A DNA stretch of 64,000 nucleotides from Bacteroidota bacterium (GCA_016711805.1 JADJSH010000003.1:62001-126000); one strand, 5' to 3'. Numbered from the stretch's first letter, positions 1 through 9,669 are shown. Notes: a model not told the origin generated them from the letters alone. Numbers and translations are program-made.

Positions 1-1
1 T

Positions 2-1441
2 TATCTAGGAGTTTTTAGTGGAAACTATGCTACATTTAATGGAAATGGTGGAGCTTGGAATGATATTGCGGCATGTACGCCAGCAACAGGAATTGCATTA
101 AATTCTCAGGCAATTATGACAATGGTTTCTGCAACAGGCGCAACAGGATTAATTCCCAGTGCTAACGGAACTCAATTGACATTAAAAAATGGAACATCTG
201 CCGCTGCTACAGGATTTTTATTAGGTGGGGCGTGGAGTACAAATAACACATCGCAATTGTGGCCAGGCACTATTTCAGAATTTAATATATTTTCTTCCGC
301 TCTTTCTACAACACGTAAAACATTGTTAGAAACAAATCAAGCTTCACATTATGCAAGAACTATCAGTAATAATAAATTTACGCCTCCTACTTCAACAACA
401 TACAATTTATTTGTCAATGGTATTGGTCGCGAAAGTTCTACTGACAGTGTTGGTGGTACTAGAAGCACCGTTGGAATGGGTGTTTCTGTAACGACTGCAG
501 CAACTGCATTTTTAAAAGATAATGGAGATTATTTTACGTACGGCATGAATTGTCGTTCAACACCCCATACTTCCGTTGCAAACCTTCCCTCATCCGTAGT
601 ACAACGTTGGGAAAATGATTGGTATGTAAACAAAACAGATGTTGGTTCAAATAATGGTTTATTAAGTATCTTTTTCGATTTTAGCGATTATGGGGTAGCT
701 ATGTCTCCTGGCGTTGCAGCAAACTATGTTTTATTATATAGAAGCTCATCTGTAGGCAATTTTACAATAGTACCAAGTACAACCGTTAGTACTGTTGGCG
801 ACAGGGTAGTGTTTAACGTTGATGCAGCTAACATTACAACAAATCACTATTATACAATAGGAACAACAGATGTAACAACCAGCCCACTACCTATTGAACT
901 ATTAGATTTTAACTGCAATATCATTGGCGAAAAAACCGTAGAATTAAAATGGATAACAGCTACTGAATCTAACAGCGATTACTTTTCAGTAGAACGCTCG
1001 ACAGATGGTTTAAATTATGAATCTATTGGCATGGTAAATGGTGCAGGTAATAGTGTTACTACTTTACACTACAGCTTAAAAGATGCATCAGCATTATCAG
1101 ATATTTCATATTATCGCCTAAAAATGGTTGATTTGGATGGAAGTTATAAATACTCTCCTATTTGTTCTGTTACCAATCAAAGTAGTAACAATAATGGTGA
1201 TGTTATTATATACCCAAACCCCACAAATGGCTGGATTACAGTTGACTTTAATCATTCAGCATATAGCCAACCTGATACTTACTCAATTATGGATATTACA
1301 GGTAAAAAAATAGAGGTGAACACAATTAAAAATAATAACTCTGTAACAATTGACATGTCATCTCTTCAACCGGGGATGTATATGTTGGAAGTAATTAAGG
1401 GGAATCAAAAAAGCGTGAAGAAAATTACTTTACAAAAATAG
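2..1441 (+). CDS. T9SS-exported LamG-like protein, 5' truncated by the window edge
   Basis: The reading frame is open from base 2, so the true start lies outside the window; an internal ATG at 116 is not the gene start. The first ~110 residues resemble the last strands of a LamG/concanavalin-like domain (LWPGTISEFNIFSSALS). The middle is a Thr/Ser/Asn-rich beta region. The last ~80 residues are a typical type-A T9SS sorting domain: IYPNPTNGWITV, then DITGKK, then a terminal LEVIKGNQKSVKKITLQK. In this family the tail directs export across the outer membrane and is removed, often with attachment of the protein to surface LPS. The natural ligand or adhesion target cannot be told. No hairpin terminator follows; the next gene is convergent 30 bp away. 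Confidence 0.85.
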   Translation, partial: YLGVFSGNYATFNGNGGAWNDIAACTPATGIALNSQAIMTMVSATGATGLIPSANGTQLTLKNGTSAAATGFLLGGAWSTNNTSQLWPGTISEFNIFSSALSTTRKTLLETNQASHYARTISNNKFTPPTSTTYNLFVNGIGRESSTDSVGGTRSTVGMGVSVTTAATAFLKDNGDYFTYGMNCRSTPHTSVANLPSSVVQRWENDWYVNKTDVGSNNGLLSIFFDFSDYGVAMSPGVAANYVLLYRSSSVGNFTIVPSTTVSTVGDRVVFNVDAANITTNHYYTIGTTDVTTSPLPIELLDFNCNIIGEKTVELKWITATESNSDYFSVERSTDGLNYESIGMVNGAGNSVTTLHYSLKDASALSDISYYRLKMVDLDGSYKYSPICSVTNQSSNNNGDVIIYPNPTNGWITVDFNHSAYSQPDTYSIMDITGKKIEVNTIKNNNSVTIDMSSLQPGMYMLEVIKGNQKSVKKITLQK

Positions 1442-1470
1442 GGGTACAGAAAACTAGACATATACTTTTT

Positions 1471-1797
1471 TTAACTTATTACAAACTGTAACAAGTTCCT
1501 CGATATCAATGTCTTTTCTGGATTAATCTTATAAATTTTCATTTGTTTTCGTCCTTCGGAAAGAAGCTTGGGATGTGACACTTCATTGCCTTTTACAAAG
1601 CTAATGTGAATACTCCGTTTCTTAGTATTGTAATCTATAAAAGAAAACCATTTTCCATCAAGATAATAAAAAGGCGTATTAAACTTTCGTTGATGTTGAA
1701 GCATCATATCATTCACAAAAAATTGATGCAGAAATAATAGAACCGACTGTTCGGGTTCTGGTAAAGACAAATAATAATTATCAATTAAGTCTTCCAA
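1471..1797 (-). CDS. DUF1801/YdhG-like small protein
   Basis: A 108-residue soluble protein with the pattern of the DUF1801 (YdhG/YjbR-like) fold: FNTPFYYLDGKWFSFIDY followed by SIHISFVKG and a basic segment GRKQMKIYKI. The family has no firmly established reaction. It is the last gene of the minus-strand polysaccharide operon. Its start codon is TTG, lying directly after the stop of the upstream gene (TAATTG), which suggests translational coupling. No ATG offers a better start. Assignment rests on motif memory, not on a search. Confidence 0.7.
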   Translation of the reverse strand: MEDLIDNYYLSLPEPEQSVLLFLHQFFVNDMMLQHQRKFNTPFYYLDGKWFSFIDYNTKKRSIHISFVKGNEVSHPKLLSEGRKQMKIYKINPEKTLISRNLLQFVIS

Positions 1798-3420
1798 TTA
1801 ATAATCTCTATAAAAATTATGGATGCTAGATTTGATTCCAAAATAAATATAAGGAGATTGTAATTCATAGTTTAATTCATCCTTCACACTTCGCTGAATG
1901 TAGCCTAACTCAAACCGCAAGTTCATTTGAGGAATCGCATAATATGTAAACTTGACGTCACTCTGCATAAATTTTAACTTGTTGCCTTGTGTCGTTTTAT
2001 GTCCATATTCATACGGCCTAGTAACATAGCTAACAAAAACATTTTGCCCTAAATTAGATCCAAATGCATCCATACCTATAACTGCTGAAACTCCTTGAAA
2101 ACTTAGCATCCAACGGTTTGATCTGTAACTTACAAAAGCTAAATACTCCTTAAAATTTGCGCCAAAAGGATGAGCTAATGCCTGACCATAATGCGTGTAA
2201 TTTTGTTGCACACTTCCATGCGTGTAAGTGTAAGGTCGCACTTGATTATACTCTACTTGCAACGAAAGTCCTTTTACTTTAAAAGCGTTTACATATTTAG
2301 CTCCAAATTGCCAACCTTGTTTATTTGCCCACCAACCATTGCGTTTTCTTAGCTCTTTAAAGAAAAATTCATCTGCCACGGCCTGCGCATATATTTTTAA
2401 ACTTTTAAATACTTTAAATGAGGCATTCAATCCCATCATGGAATTGTCTGGAGATCCAACCGAATACTCTTGTGGACGATAAAACACAATTGGATTTAAA
2501 TAATTCACATCAAAAGTTCTAACACGATTTGTATCAGTGCCCTGCCAAATAACATTTTCAAAAAAAGAAATATTCAAATTTTTTAACGCATTAAAACTTA
2601 AATAATGAAAAGTTCCATATTTATTTTGCATGCTTTTTTGTGACCCATCGTATCTAGAAAAATCTCTTAGCCAAGAATACCAAACATTATATTGGATCCT
2701 CCAAATATTAGTGTTAATACCAAAATAGGGATTAGCAGTTGCAAAATCTGATAATAATAATGAACGGTATCCATCACCAACAAAATGTTTATCGTTACCT
2801 GCCTGAAAATTAAATATTTTGTTTGGACTATATGATAGATAGCCTGTTACATTAGAAAAGCTGTAACTACCATCTTTATTATTAAATGCTCTTCCCAATC
2901 CTGGTATTAACCTAGTGGATTGAACTACGGTGTCAATAAACCCTGGATAAGTTACTCTCCCACCAATAGCAGTTAACGCAAACGTAAAGTCGTTATTAAT
3001 ATTAAGTTTAGCGTGAGCGCCTCCAAAAGTTTCAGAAACAAATTTTGAAGATAAAAAATCGTAACCGCCCTGTAAATCAATAATTGGCAACACTTGAAGA
3101 TTGTACTGATTATGTTTGTTTGGCCCTTCATTATAGGTTTTACTTAAAAAGAAATTTTTGATAGGATAATGTAAATAACAAATTGCAGTATCAGAAAAAT
3201 CTTGCAGCGTAGATGAAAGAAAGGGCTTAAATGAAGAATGTAATTCGAAACTTGGATTTATGATATCCCAAGTATCTATAGTTTGTTGCGTTTCTTGATT
3301 GATGAAAATGTTCTGAGCTTGTGGGTCGTTTTGCGCTGACATACATAACGAAGAAACAGATAACATTGTTACTATGCTCCATTTTTTTGGCAACCAACTT
3401 ATGTAGATTCTACTATTCAA
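1798..3420 (-). CDS. RemB/Wzi-like outer-membrane protein (copy 1)
   Basis: 540 residues with an N-terminal signal peptide (basic residues near 12-13, hydrophobic SIVTMLSVSSLC, cleavage near SAQ) and then alternating beta strands rich in aromatic residues, as in an outer-membrane barrel. The family marker is the block GNDKHFVGDGYRSLLLSDF around residues 208-226, shared with the second copy at 4531-6114. Related proteins are the capsule-assembly protein Wzi and the Flavobacterium gliding protein RemB. Position between a sugar-phosphate transferase and a small gene, in one operon with gmd and fcl, fits a role in anchoring or exporting a surface polysaccharide. The called start is TTG two bases after the stop of the upstream gene; an internal ATG at residue 19 would cut the signal peptide. 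Confidence 0.75.
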   Translation of the reverse strand: MNSRIYISWLPKKWSIVTMLSVSSLCMSAQNDPQAQNIFINQETQQTIDTWDIINPSFELHSSFKPFLSSTLQDFSDTAICYLHYPIKNFFLSKTYNEGPNKHNQYNLQVLPIIDLQGGYDFLSSKFVSETFGGAHAKLNINNDFTFALTAIGGRVTYPGFIDTVVQSTRLIPGLGRAFNNKDGSYSFSNVTGYLSYSPNKIFNFQAGNDKHFVGDGYRSLLLSDFATANPYFGINTNIWRIQYNVWYSWLRDFSRYDGSQKSMQNKYGTFHYLSFNALKNLNISFFENVIWQGTDTNRVRTFDVNYLNPIVFYRPQEYSVGSPDNSMMGLNASFKVFKSLKIYAQAVADEFFFKELRKRNGWWANKQGWQFGAKYVNAFKVKGLSLQVEYNQVRPYTYTHGSVQQNYTHYGQALAHPFGANFKEYLAFVSYRSNRWMLSFQGVSAVIGMDAFGSNLGQNVFVSYVTRPYEYGHKTTQGNKLKFMQSDVKFTYYAIPQMNLRFELGYIQRSVKDELNYELQSPYIYFGIKSSIHNFYRDY

Positions 3421-3422
3421 TT

Positions 3423-4520
3423 TTACTCTGACTTATATAGTTTTTTGCGTTGAGCCGACTTAAATGATAATTGAACAAACAAAATAAATAGACCGCTACA
3501 AGCTAAAACTGCTAATAACGATAAACTAGGGTTTAAATAATAACTTAATAAGGATACAGTAACCGTTACAAAACTGTATACATAAATAATTATAACCGTT
3601 TTTACGTGAGTATAACCGCAGTCTAATAAGCGATGATGCAAATGATTTCTATCCGCAGCAAATGGAGATTGTCCTTTTGCCGCTCTAATAATGAAAATTC
3701 TTAATGTATCTGTTAAAGGATATGTTAACGCTGCAATAACAATAATTGGCTTTGAAATATGAATCCAAAAATCATCTAATCGTGTCAATGGATATTCAAT
3801 TAATTTAATGCTTAATACGCAAATGAACATCCCAATAATCAATGAGCCACTGTCGCCCATAAATATTTTTGCTGGTGAAAAATTAAATATTAAAAAACCA
3901 AGCAAGGCTCCAGATAAGGAAAAAGACAAAGACGCTAACGTATATTCATTAGCGAAAATAAACCAAACACCAAAAACAGAAGAAGCGATAAAGCCAACGC
4001 CTGCCGCTAAACCATCAATGCCATCAATTAAATTCATAGCATTTACAACCACGATATAAGTGAATAAAGATAGAAAGACACTTCCCCATTGTGGAATTTC
4101 TTCAACTCCAAAAATGCCATGAAGTCCCGTAATTCTAATGTCTCCCATTAACACTAAAATTAAACCAACTAAAATATTAGCAAATAATTTCTTTACCGGG
4201 GATGTTCCAATAATGTCATCCTTTACACCAACAAAAAATAAAACCAAACTTGTAGCTACTAAAATCTTAAACTCCTTTACAGATTCGTAAATTTGATCAT
4301 ATTCATGTAAGTCATCAATATTATACCATAAAGAAAAAGAAAACAATGTGGCCGCATAAATAATAATACCTCCAATAGTTGGGATAGCTCTTTTATGAAC
4401 TTTTCTGTCCTCTGTTGGTAAATCAATCAATCGTTTCAAAACAGCCACTTTAATAAGTGCTGGAGTCGAGTATAAAACGACTGAAAACGCTGTAATAAAT
4501 ACTAAAATTAATATTGCCAT
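3423..4520 (-). CDS. Undecaprenyl-phosphate sugar-1-phosphate transferase (WecA/MraY family)
   Basis: 365-residue polytopic membrane protein with about ten hydrophobic segments. Family motifs are all present: VGVKDDIIG, NAMNLIDGIDGLAAG, FMGDSGSLIIG and the HIHH-like RNHLHHRLLDCGY loop that separates WecA/TagO-type enzymes from true MraY. Such enzymes transfer a HexNAc-1-phosphate from UDP-sugar to undecaprenyl phosphate at the inner membrane, starting O-antigen, capsule or teichoic-like polymers. It sits between two RemB/Wzi-like barrels, downstream of gmd and fcl. Peptidoglycan MraY is less likely because no mur/fts genes are nearby. The exact sugar donor is not readable. Confidence 0.9.
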   Translation of the reverse strand: MAILILVFITAFSVVLYSTPALIKVAVLKRLIDLPTEDRKVHKRAIPTIGGIIIYAATLFSFSLWYNIDDLHEYDQIYESVKEFKILVATSLVLFFVGVKDDIIGTSPVKKLFANILVGLILVLMGDIRITGLHGIFGVEEIPQWGSVFLSLFTYIVVVNAMNLIDGIDGLAAGVGFIASSVFGVWFIFANEYTLASLSFSLSGALLGFLIFNFSPAKIFMGDSGSLIIGMFICVLSIKLIEYPLTRLDDFWIHISKPIIVIAALTYPLTDTLRIFIIRAAKGQSPFAADRNHLHHRLLDCGYTHVKTVIIIYVYSFVTVTVSLLSYYLNPSLSLLAVLACSGLFILFVQLSFKSAQRKKLYKSE

Positions 4521-4530
4521 ATTTTATTTT

Positions 4531-6114
4531 TTAAAAATCGTAATAGGTGTTATATAAATTTGATTTTAAGCTAATTGTATAAAATGTTGTTTTATTGTCG
4601 GAAGCATCAAATCCATCAAAATCTTGAAATCTATAATTATACCCTAAAGATACATTAAAATTATATGCTGGATTAATGGTATACCCTAATTGAATTTTTG
4701 TAAAAGTATTGTTATACAAAGCGTAGTTCTTAAATGTCATATATTGCAAATTTAATTTTGCATTTAAAAAAGCTCTTCGAAATTTATAATCTCCTAATAA
4801 TACTAATTCTTTCCCGTAACCAGGAGTGTATGCTAGGTTTTGATTATAGTGCGAAAAGCTTTGATTGCTATATGTTCCAAACGGACTGTTGTATGAACCT
4901 TCGGCGACATCATTATATTCTACTTGCAACATTAAATTTTTCAATTTGAAGGCGTCAAAATATTTAGCTCCTACTTGGTACCCGAAAGCATTTCCTATGG
5001 CAAAGGTATTGCTAAAATCATCTCCCATAAATTGACCATATACAGAAATTTTATTTGTTAGTTTTACATTAGCAGTGGCGCCAATCACAATATTGTTTTT
5101 ATTATTTAAGCCGTAAAATCCAAGATTAGAAAAAATAACTGGATTAAAATATTGCCACTCTAGGCGTTGGCGATTCATACTGTCTGCTGCATTCCAAACC
5201 ATGCCTTGAAATAATCCTATATTAATTCGTTTACTAGCATTAAAACTTAAATACTGAAACGATACTGCCTTTTTCTGAAATAAAGGTTCTGTATATTTTG
5301 GCGTTAATGCGCCGCCAGTAGTCAAATTCATCAATACAGCATAAATATTAGTGTATTGCAACCTGCCTTTCAACCATTCGGATGTAACGCGCAAATATGG
5401 ATAATTAAAGGCATTATCACTCAAGAGTATTGAACGATAGCCGTTTCCAATTTTTTGTTTTCCGTGCCCTACCTGTATGTTCAATCTTTTGATAGGTTGA
5501 TAGGAAATAAAGCCTGAAGAAAAAGCATAATCATACCCTGTTACTTTAAATACTTTATAACGTCCCTGCCCTGGAACCACTTTTGTTTGTTTATTAAAGT
5601 TGGAAATATAATACGGAAACTGGCTTTGGTTTTCTGAAAACATGGTTTCAAAATAAAAATCTTTACCAATACTTCCACTCGCTATAAAACCACGCGTATT
5701 TGTTGATATCCTTTGGTATTGCGTTGTATCGTAATAAGCAAAACCGAGTTCGGCATTCAATAGCGGATCAACTTTAAATTCATATTTACCTGTTTTTGAT
5801 TTGATGTGAATCAAATGATCGAAAAAGAATTTTTGAATAGCAATATCATCCGCTACATATTTAAATATCTTATGCGACGTGTCTGCTACAAATTCATACT
5901 TTTTATTAAAAAAAGGAATATACGGTTGGATGCTTGAATGCGTTTGTTCAGAATCTAATCTGGCTAATTGTTTTTGAGTAAGGTTATTAAAAAAATAATC
6001 GTTTGGTAAATTGTAGAATTGAGATTTTAAAGAAATAGTTGTAAGGAGCAAGATATAAGGTGTAAACTTAATACATCTAAACAATTGAATTTTTATTTTA
6101 TGTAAAATGATCAC
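4531..6114 (-). CDS. RemB/Wzi-like outer-membrane protein (copy 2)
   Basis: 527-residue paralogue of the product of 1798-3420. After a signal-anchor-like N-terminus (FTPYILLLTTISLKSQ) it shows the same barrel pattern and the block VGHGKQKIGNGYRSILLSDN near residues 217-236, followed by AFNYPYLRV as in copy 1. The start is a GTG at 6114; no ATG lies near a suitable position. It probably acts in the outer membrane in assembly, anchoring or surface presentation of the polysaccharide made by the operon, or in gliding as RemB does in Flavobacterium. Only the family is reasonably sure; the two copies have diverged strongly outside the shared block. Confidence 0.72.
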   Translation of the reverse strand: MIILHKIKIQLFRCIKFTPYILLLTTISLKSQFYNLPNDYFFNNLTQKQLARLDSEQTHSSIQPYIPFFNKKYEFVADTSHKIFKYVADDIAIQKFFFDHLIHIKSKTGKYEFKVDPLLNAELGFAYYDTTQYQRISTNTRGFIASGSIGKDFYFETMFSENQSQFPYYISNFNKQTKVVPGQGRYKVFKVTGYDYAFSSGFISYQPIKRLNIQVGHGKQKIGNGYRSILLSDNAFNYPYLRVTSEWLKGRLQYTNIYAVLMNLTTGGALTPKYTEPLFQKKAVSFQYLSFNASKRINIGLFQGMVWNAADSMNRQRLEWQYFNPVIFSNLGFYGLNNKNNIVIGATANVKLTNKISVYGQFMGDDFSNTFAIGNAFGYQVGAKYFDAFKLKNLMLQVEYNDVAEGSYNSPFGTYSNQSFSHYNQNLAYTPGYGKELVLLGDYKFRRAFLNAKLNLQYMTFKNYALYNNTFTKIQLGYTINPAYNFNVSLGYNYRFQDFDGFDASDNKTTFYTISLKSNLYNTYYDF

Positions 6115-6161
6115 CTATTGTTTAGTCTTTTATCTTAATACTTTTACTTTAATACTAAAAC

Positions 6162-7103
6162 CTACCAAGCTTTAACGCCTTCTTTTTTCTTAAAATCATC
6201 ATACACTTGTTTAATGCCTTCTGGCAATTCGATTTTATGTTTCCAACCTAAAGAATGTAAATAAGACACATCCATTAATTTACGAGGCGTGCCATCTGGT
6301 TTAGATAAGTCATGAACAATCTCTCCTTTGTAACCAACAATATCTTTAATTAATAAGGCTAAATCCTTAATTGTTAAATCTGTTCCCGAACCGATATTCA
6401 CAAATTGTTCGCCATCATAAGTATTCATTAAAAATACACAAGCATCTCCTAAATCATCGGCATGCAAAAATTCACGCATAGGAGTTCCTGTCCCCCACAT
6501 TTCAACTGATGGTAAATTATTTTCTTTAGCATCATGAAACTTTCTGATTAATGCTGGTAACACATGAGAGTTATTTAAATTGTAATTATCATTTGGACCA
6601 TACATGTTTGTTGGCATTACCGAAATAAAATTACAACCATATTGACGTTTGTAGCTTTCACACATTTTAATGCCTGCTATTTTTGCAATAGCATAAGGTT
6701 CATTGGTTTCTTCTAAAAGACCAGTCAATAAATAATCTTCCTTTAAAGGTTGAGGAGCCATTTTAGGGTAAATACAAGAACTCCCCAAAAACATTAATTT
6801 TTTTACACTGTTTAAATATGAGTTATGAATCACATTATTTTGAATCATTAAATTCTCGTAAATAAAGTCTGCTCTGTAAATATTGTTGGCTTGAATACCT
6901 CCAACTTTTGCCGCTGCTAAAAAAACATAGTCCGGTTTTTCATTAGCAAAAAAATCACTAACGGCTTGTGAGTTGCGTAAATCTAATTCTTTTGATGTGC
7001 GAGTAATGATATTATTATAACCTTTGCTTTGAAGGTTTCGCATAATAGCAGAACCTACCATTCCGCGGTGACCAGCTATGTATATTTTAGAATTTAGTTC
7101 CAT
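6162..7103 (-). CDS. fcl: GDP-L-fucose synthase
   Basis: 313-residue cytoplasmic SDR enzyme. It converts GDP-4-keto-6-deoxy-mannose, the product of Gmd, to GDP-L-fucose by epimerisation and NADPH reduction. The N-terminal Rossmann motif is GHRGMVGSA; the catalytic part shows GSSCIYPK (Ser/Cys) and the YxxxK pair in PYAIAK; the substrate region contains [10 protein letters not shown] and [12 protein letters not shown], all typical of Fcl/WcaG. Length is normal. It follows gmd on the same strand, separated by a strong hairpin, so its level may be lower than that of gmd. Confidence 0.95.
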   Translation of the reverse strand: MELNSKIYIAGHRGMVGSAIMRNLQSKGYNNIITRTSKELDLRNSQAVSDFFANEKPDYVFLAAAKVGGIQANNIYRADFIYENLMIQNNVIHNSYLNSVKKLMFLGSSCIYPKMAPQPLKEDYLLTGLLEETNEPYAIAKIAGIKMCESYKRQYGCNFISVMPTNMYGPNDNYNLNNSHVLPALIRKFHDAKENNLPSVEMWGTGTPMREFLHADDLGDACVFLMNTYDGEQFVNIGSGTDLTIKDLALLIKDIVGYKGEIVHDLSKPDGTPRKLMDVSYLHSLGWKHKIELPEGIKQVYDDFKKKEGVKAW

Positions 7104-7122
7104 TGTGTTTATTTCCTTATAA

Positions 7123-7150
7123 AAAGCCCCCGCCAGCAGGCGGGGGCTTT
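7123..7150 (-). terminator. Intrinsic terminator/attenuator between gmd and fcl
   Basis: A perfect 12-bp inverted repeat with a 4-base loop (arms 7123-7134 and 7139-7150, GC-rich core GCCCCCGCC). In the minus-strand transcript it is followed by a run of five U, directly after the gmd stop. It lies inside the apparent gmd-fcl operon, so it may terminate part of the transcripts. Confidence 0.8.
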
Positions 7151-7155
7151 AAATT

Positions 7156-8244
7156 TTACTCTTTATAATTTAATACTTTATGCCCGCCGTCTAATAAATA
7201 TTTATCGCGTTTAAATATTTCTACATCAGAGGCTACCATTTCTTTGCAAAGCTCGGCAACAGTGTAAGTTGGAGTCCAACCCATATTAGTTTTTGCTTTA
7301 GTGGCATCACCTACTAACAATTCAACCTCAGCAGGACGATAATATTTTGGATCAATCTCTACTAGTACTTTACCAGTAGCAACATCAATTCCTTTTTCGT
7401 TTTCTGCTTTACCTTCCCACTTTAAAGTAATTCCAACTTCGGCAAAAGACATATTAATAAATTCGCGTACTGTGATTTTAATACCTGTTGCTAAAACATA
7501 ATCTTCTGCAACATCTTGCTGCAACATGCGCCACATACCTTCTACATAATCTTTTGCGTGACCCCAATCTCTTTCCGAGTCAATATTTCCCATAAATAGT
7601 TTGTCTTGTAATCCCAAACTAATTTTAGCAGCTGCACGAGTAATTTTGCGTGTTACAAAAGTTTCGCCACGTAATGGACTTTCATGATTAAATAAAATAC
7701 CATTACAAGCAAACATTCCGTAGGCTTCGCGATAATTTTTAGTAATCCAAAAAGCATATAATTTAGCTACACCATAAGGGCTACGAGGATAAAATGGAGT
7801 TGTTTCGCGCTGAGGAACTTCTTGAACTAAACCATACAACTCAGATGTAGATGCTTGATAAAAACGAGTTTTCTTTTCTAATCCTAAAATACGAATCGCT
7901 TCTAAAATTCTTAAAGTACCAATACCATCCGCATTAGCTGTATATTCGGGTGTATCAAAACTAACCTTCACGTGGCTCATCGCCGCTAAATTGTAAATCT
8001 CATCTGGTTGAACTTCCTGTACAATTCTAATCAAATTAGTACTGTCGGTTAAATCCCCATGATGCAATTTAAAGTTGACATGTTTTTCATGTTGATCTTG
8101 ATATAAATGATCAATTCTATCTGTATTAAATAGTGAACTTCTACGTTTTACTCCGTGTACCGTGTACCCTTTGCTCAATAGTAATTCCGACAGATATGCG
8201 CCGTCTTGACCTGTTACTCCTGTAATTAATGCTACTTTACCCAT
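7156..8244 (-). CDS. gmd: GDP-mannose 4,6-dehydratase
   Basis: 362-residue SDR enzyme making GDP-4-keto-6-deoxy-D-mannose, the precursor of GDP-fucose, GDP-rhamnose and related sugars. Seen motifs: NAD(P)-binding [15 protein letters not shown] at the N-terminus, [28 protein letters not shown], and catalytic [12 protein letters not shown] (YxxxK). The segment [16 protein letters not shown] is a hallmark of Gmd. It is the first gene of the minus-strand surface-polysaccharide operon, divergent from the DUF3098-uppP pair. Confidence 0.97.
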   Translation of the reverse strand: MGKVALITGVTGQDGAYLSELLLSKGYTVHGVKRRSSLFNTDRIDHLYQDQHEKHVNFKLHHGDLTDSTNLIRIVQEVQPDEIYNLAAMSHVKVSFDTPEYTANADGIGTLRILEAIRILGLEKKTRFYQASTSELYGLVQEVPQRETTPFYPRSPYGVAKLYAFWITKNYREAYGMFACNGILFNHESPLRGETFVTRKITRAAAKISLGLQDKLFMGNIDSERDWGHAKDYVEGMWRMLQQDVAEDYVLATGIKITVREFINMSFAEVGITLKWEGKAENEKGIDVATGKVLVEIDPKYYRPAEVELLVGDATKAKTNMGWTPTYTVAELCKEMVASDVEIFKRDKYLLDGGHKVLNYKE

Positions 8245-8316
8245 ATTTTATGTTATAGAATAGCAATATTACGAAAAATTAACGAAAAAATGGTGCGATT
8301 TTTATGGGATTTAGCC

Positions 8317-8346
8317 TTTGTAAAACGAAGTTTTTTAATAGCTTTG
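8317..8346 (+). promoter_or_regulatory. Bacteroidota-type promoter for DUF3098-uppP
   Basis: A TTTG at 8317-8320 and TAGCTTTG at 8339-8346 match the Bacteroidota -33 TTTG and -7 TAnnTTTG elements with 18 bp between them, inside the usual range. The start codon follows 19 bp later. Seen in sequence; activity is inferred. Confidence 0.5.
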
Positions 8347-8365
8347 CTAATCTAAAAAAACAATA

Positions 8366-8599
8366 ATGAAATCTACATTTGGCAAACAAAACTATCAAAT
8401 TTTAATTGGAGGAGTTGTATTAATTATTCTTGGATATTTATTAATGATTGGTGGTGGTAGCGAAGATCCAAATGTGTTTAATCCTGCTATTTTTGATACA
8501 CAACGTATTACTATTGCTCCAATGGTTTGTTTATTAGGTTTTGTAACAATTATTGTTGCCATTATGTGGCGTCCAAAAACTAAAAACGAGGAAGCTTAA
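8366..8599 (+). CDS. DUF3098 small membrane protein
   Basis: 77 residues with two predicted membrane helices (about 11-29 and 49-69) joined by the family loop NPAIFDTQRITIAPM. DUF3098 proteins are common in Bacteroidota directly upstream of uppP, often in a cluster with ftsX. Here uppP starts 24 bp downstream on the same strand, so the two are probably co-transcribed from the promoter at 8317-8346. No molecular function is established; involvement in envelope lipid-carrier recycling is inference from context only. Confidence 0.8.
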   Translation: MKSTFGKQNYQILIGGVVLIILGYLLMIGGGSEDPNVFNPAIFDTQRITIAPMVCLLGFVTIIVAIMWRPKTKNEEA

Positions 8600-8623
8600 T
8601 TCTTCATTTTTATTCTATTTTTC

Positions 8624-9418
8624 ATGACGTATTTCGAAGCGCTAATTATTGCCATTATTGAAGGTTTAACTGAGTTTTTACCTATTTCTTCAACTGGACA
8701 CATGATGATTGCGACTGCCTTATTAGGCATTAAAGCAACTCCTTTTGTAAAATTATTTACCATCGCCATTCAATTAGGTGCTATTTTATCTGTGGTAGTT
8801 CTATATTTTAAACGATTCTTTAGATCATTTGATTTTTATACCAAATTAGTGGTAGCCTTTATTCCTGCTGCAATTTTTGGAGTATTGTTAGGCGATTATA
8901 TTGATGCAGCTCTCGAAAATTTAATGGGAGTTGCTGTTGCCTTATTTATTGGAGGAATTGTATTATTATTTGTAGATAAATGGTTTAAGAACAATAACCA
9001 AGATGCAGAAAAAGATATTACTTATCCTAAAGCTTTTAAAATTGGATTGCTTCAATGCTTGGCTATGTGGCCTGGGATGAGCCGAAGTGCTTGCACGATT
9101 ATTGGAGGAATGACCCAAGGTTTAACACGCAAAAACGCCGCTGAGTTTTCGTTCTTTTTAGCAGTACCAACCATGTTTGCCGCTACCGCTAAAAAATTAT
9201 TGGATTTTTATAAAGAAGGAATCTCTTTAAATGGACAAGAAATTAATATTTTGATTTTTGGAAATGTAATAGCCTTTATAGTAGCTCTTCTAGCAATTAA
9301 ATCATTTATTGGATTTTTAAACAAGTATGGATTTAAAGGCTTTGGTTGGTATAGAATTATTGTAGGAGGAATATTAATTGTTTTATTTCTGTTAAAAGTT
9401 CCTATCGAAATTATATAG
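8624..9418 (+). CDS. uppP: Undecaprenyl-diphosphatase (BacA/UppP family)
   Basis: 264-residue polytopic inner-membrane enzyme that dephosphorylates undecaprenyl pyrophosphate to recycle the lipid carrier for peptidoglycan and polysaccharide synthesis; overexpression gives bacitracin resistance in this family. Both signature regions are intact: [15 protein letters not shown] near residues 13-27 and [13 protein letters not shown] near 149-161. Length is normal. It follows a DUF3098 gene by 24 bp and is followed three bases after its stop by the structured intergenic repeat. Confidence 0.95.
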   Translation: MTYFEALIIAIIEGLTEFLPISSTGHMMIATALLGIKATPFVKLFTIAIQLGAILSVVVLYFKRFFRSFDFYTKLVVAFIPAAIFGVLLGDYIDAALENLMGVAVALFIGGIVLLFVDKWFKNNNQDAEKDITYPKAFKIGLLQCLAMWPGMSRSACTIIGGMTQGLTRKNAAEFSFFLAVPTMFAATAKKLLDFYKEGISLNGQEINILIFGNVIAFIVALLAIKSFIGFLNKYGFKGFGWYRIIVGGILIVLFLLKVPIEII

Positions 9419-9420
9419 CT

Positions 9421-9669
9421 GGGCGTGTCCCCCCTAAAGTCGGGTCGTGCTTTCGGCACTCGCTTTTTTATTTGTCCTACGGAGCAAATAAAAAGAGCTC
9501 AAACAAAGCCTCAATCACTCACGCAAATTTATTTCAAGTTTGAATTTTAACCTCGATTTAATATTACCTCGCGTGAGGGATGTTAGCGAAAATCCTTTTA
9601 CGTAACGGAGTGAAGTGAACGATTGCAGCGACAGCCCGACGGCGCCGCCTCCTTAGCGCCGGCACGCCC
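9421..9669 (+). repeat. Structured dispersed intergenic repeat, copy 1
   Basis: About 249 bp that fills the uppP-barrel intergenic space. It shares with 29404-29646 a 26-bp identical block (9449-9474) and a 34-bp identical block (9483-9516). Nested pairings: outer ends GGGCGTG / CACGCCC; GTCGGG / CCCGAC; CTTTTTTATTTG with CAAATAAAAAGAG around a small loop; CTCACGC (9518-9524) with GCGTGAG (9571-9577); and a 3' hairpin GGCGC / GCGCC. Similar elements are familiar between genes in Bacteroidota, but I cannot give a secure name. Strand is arbitrary. It contains no convincing reading frame. Confidence 0.8.
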
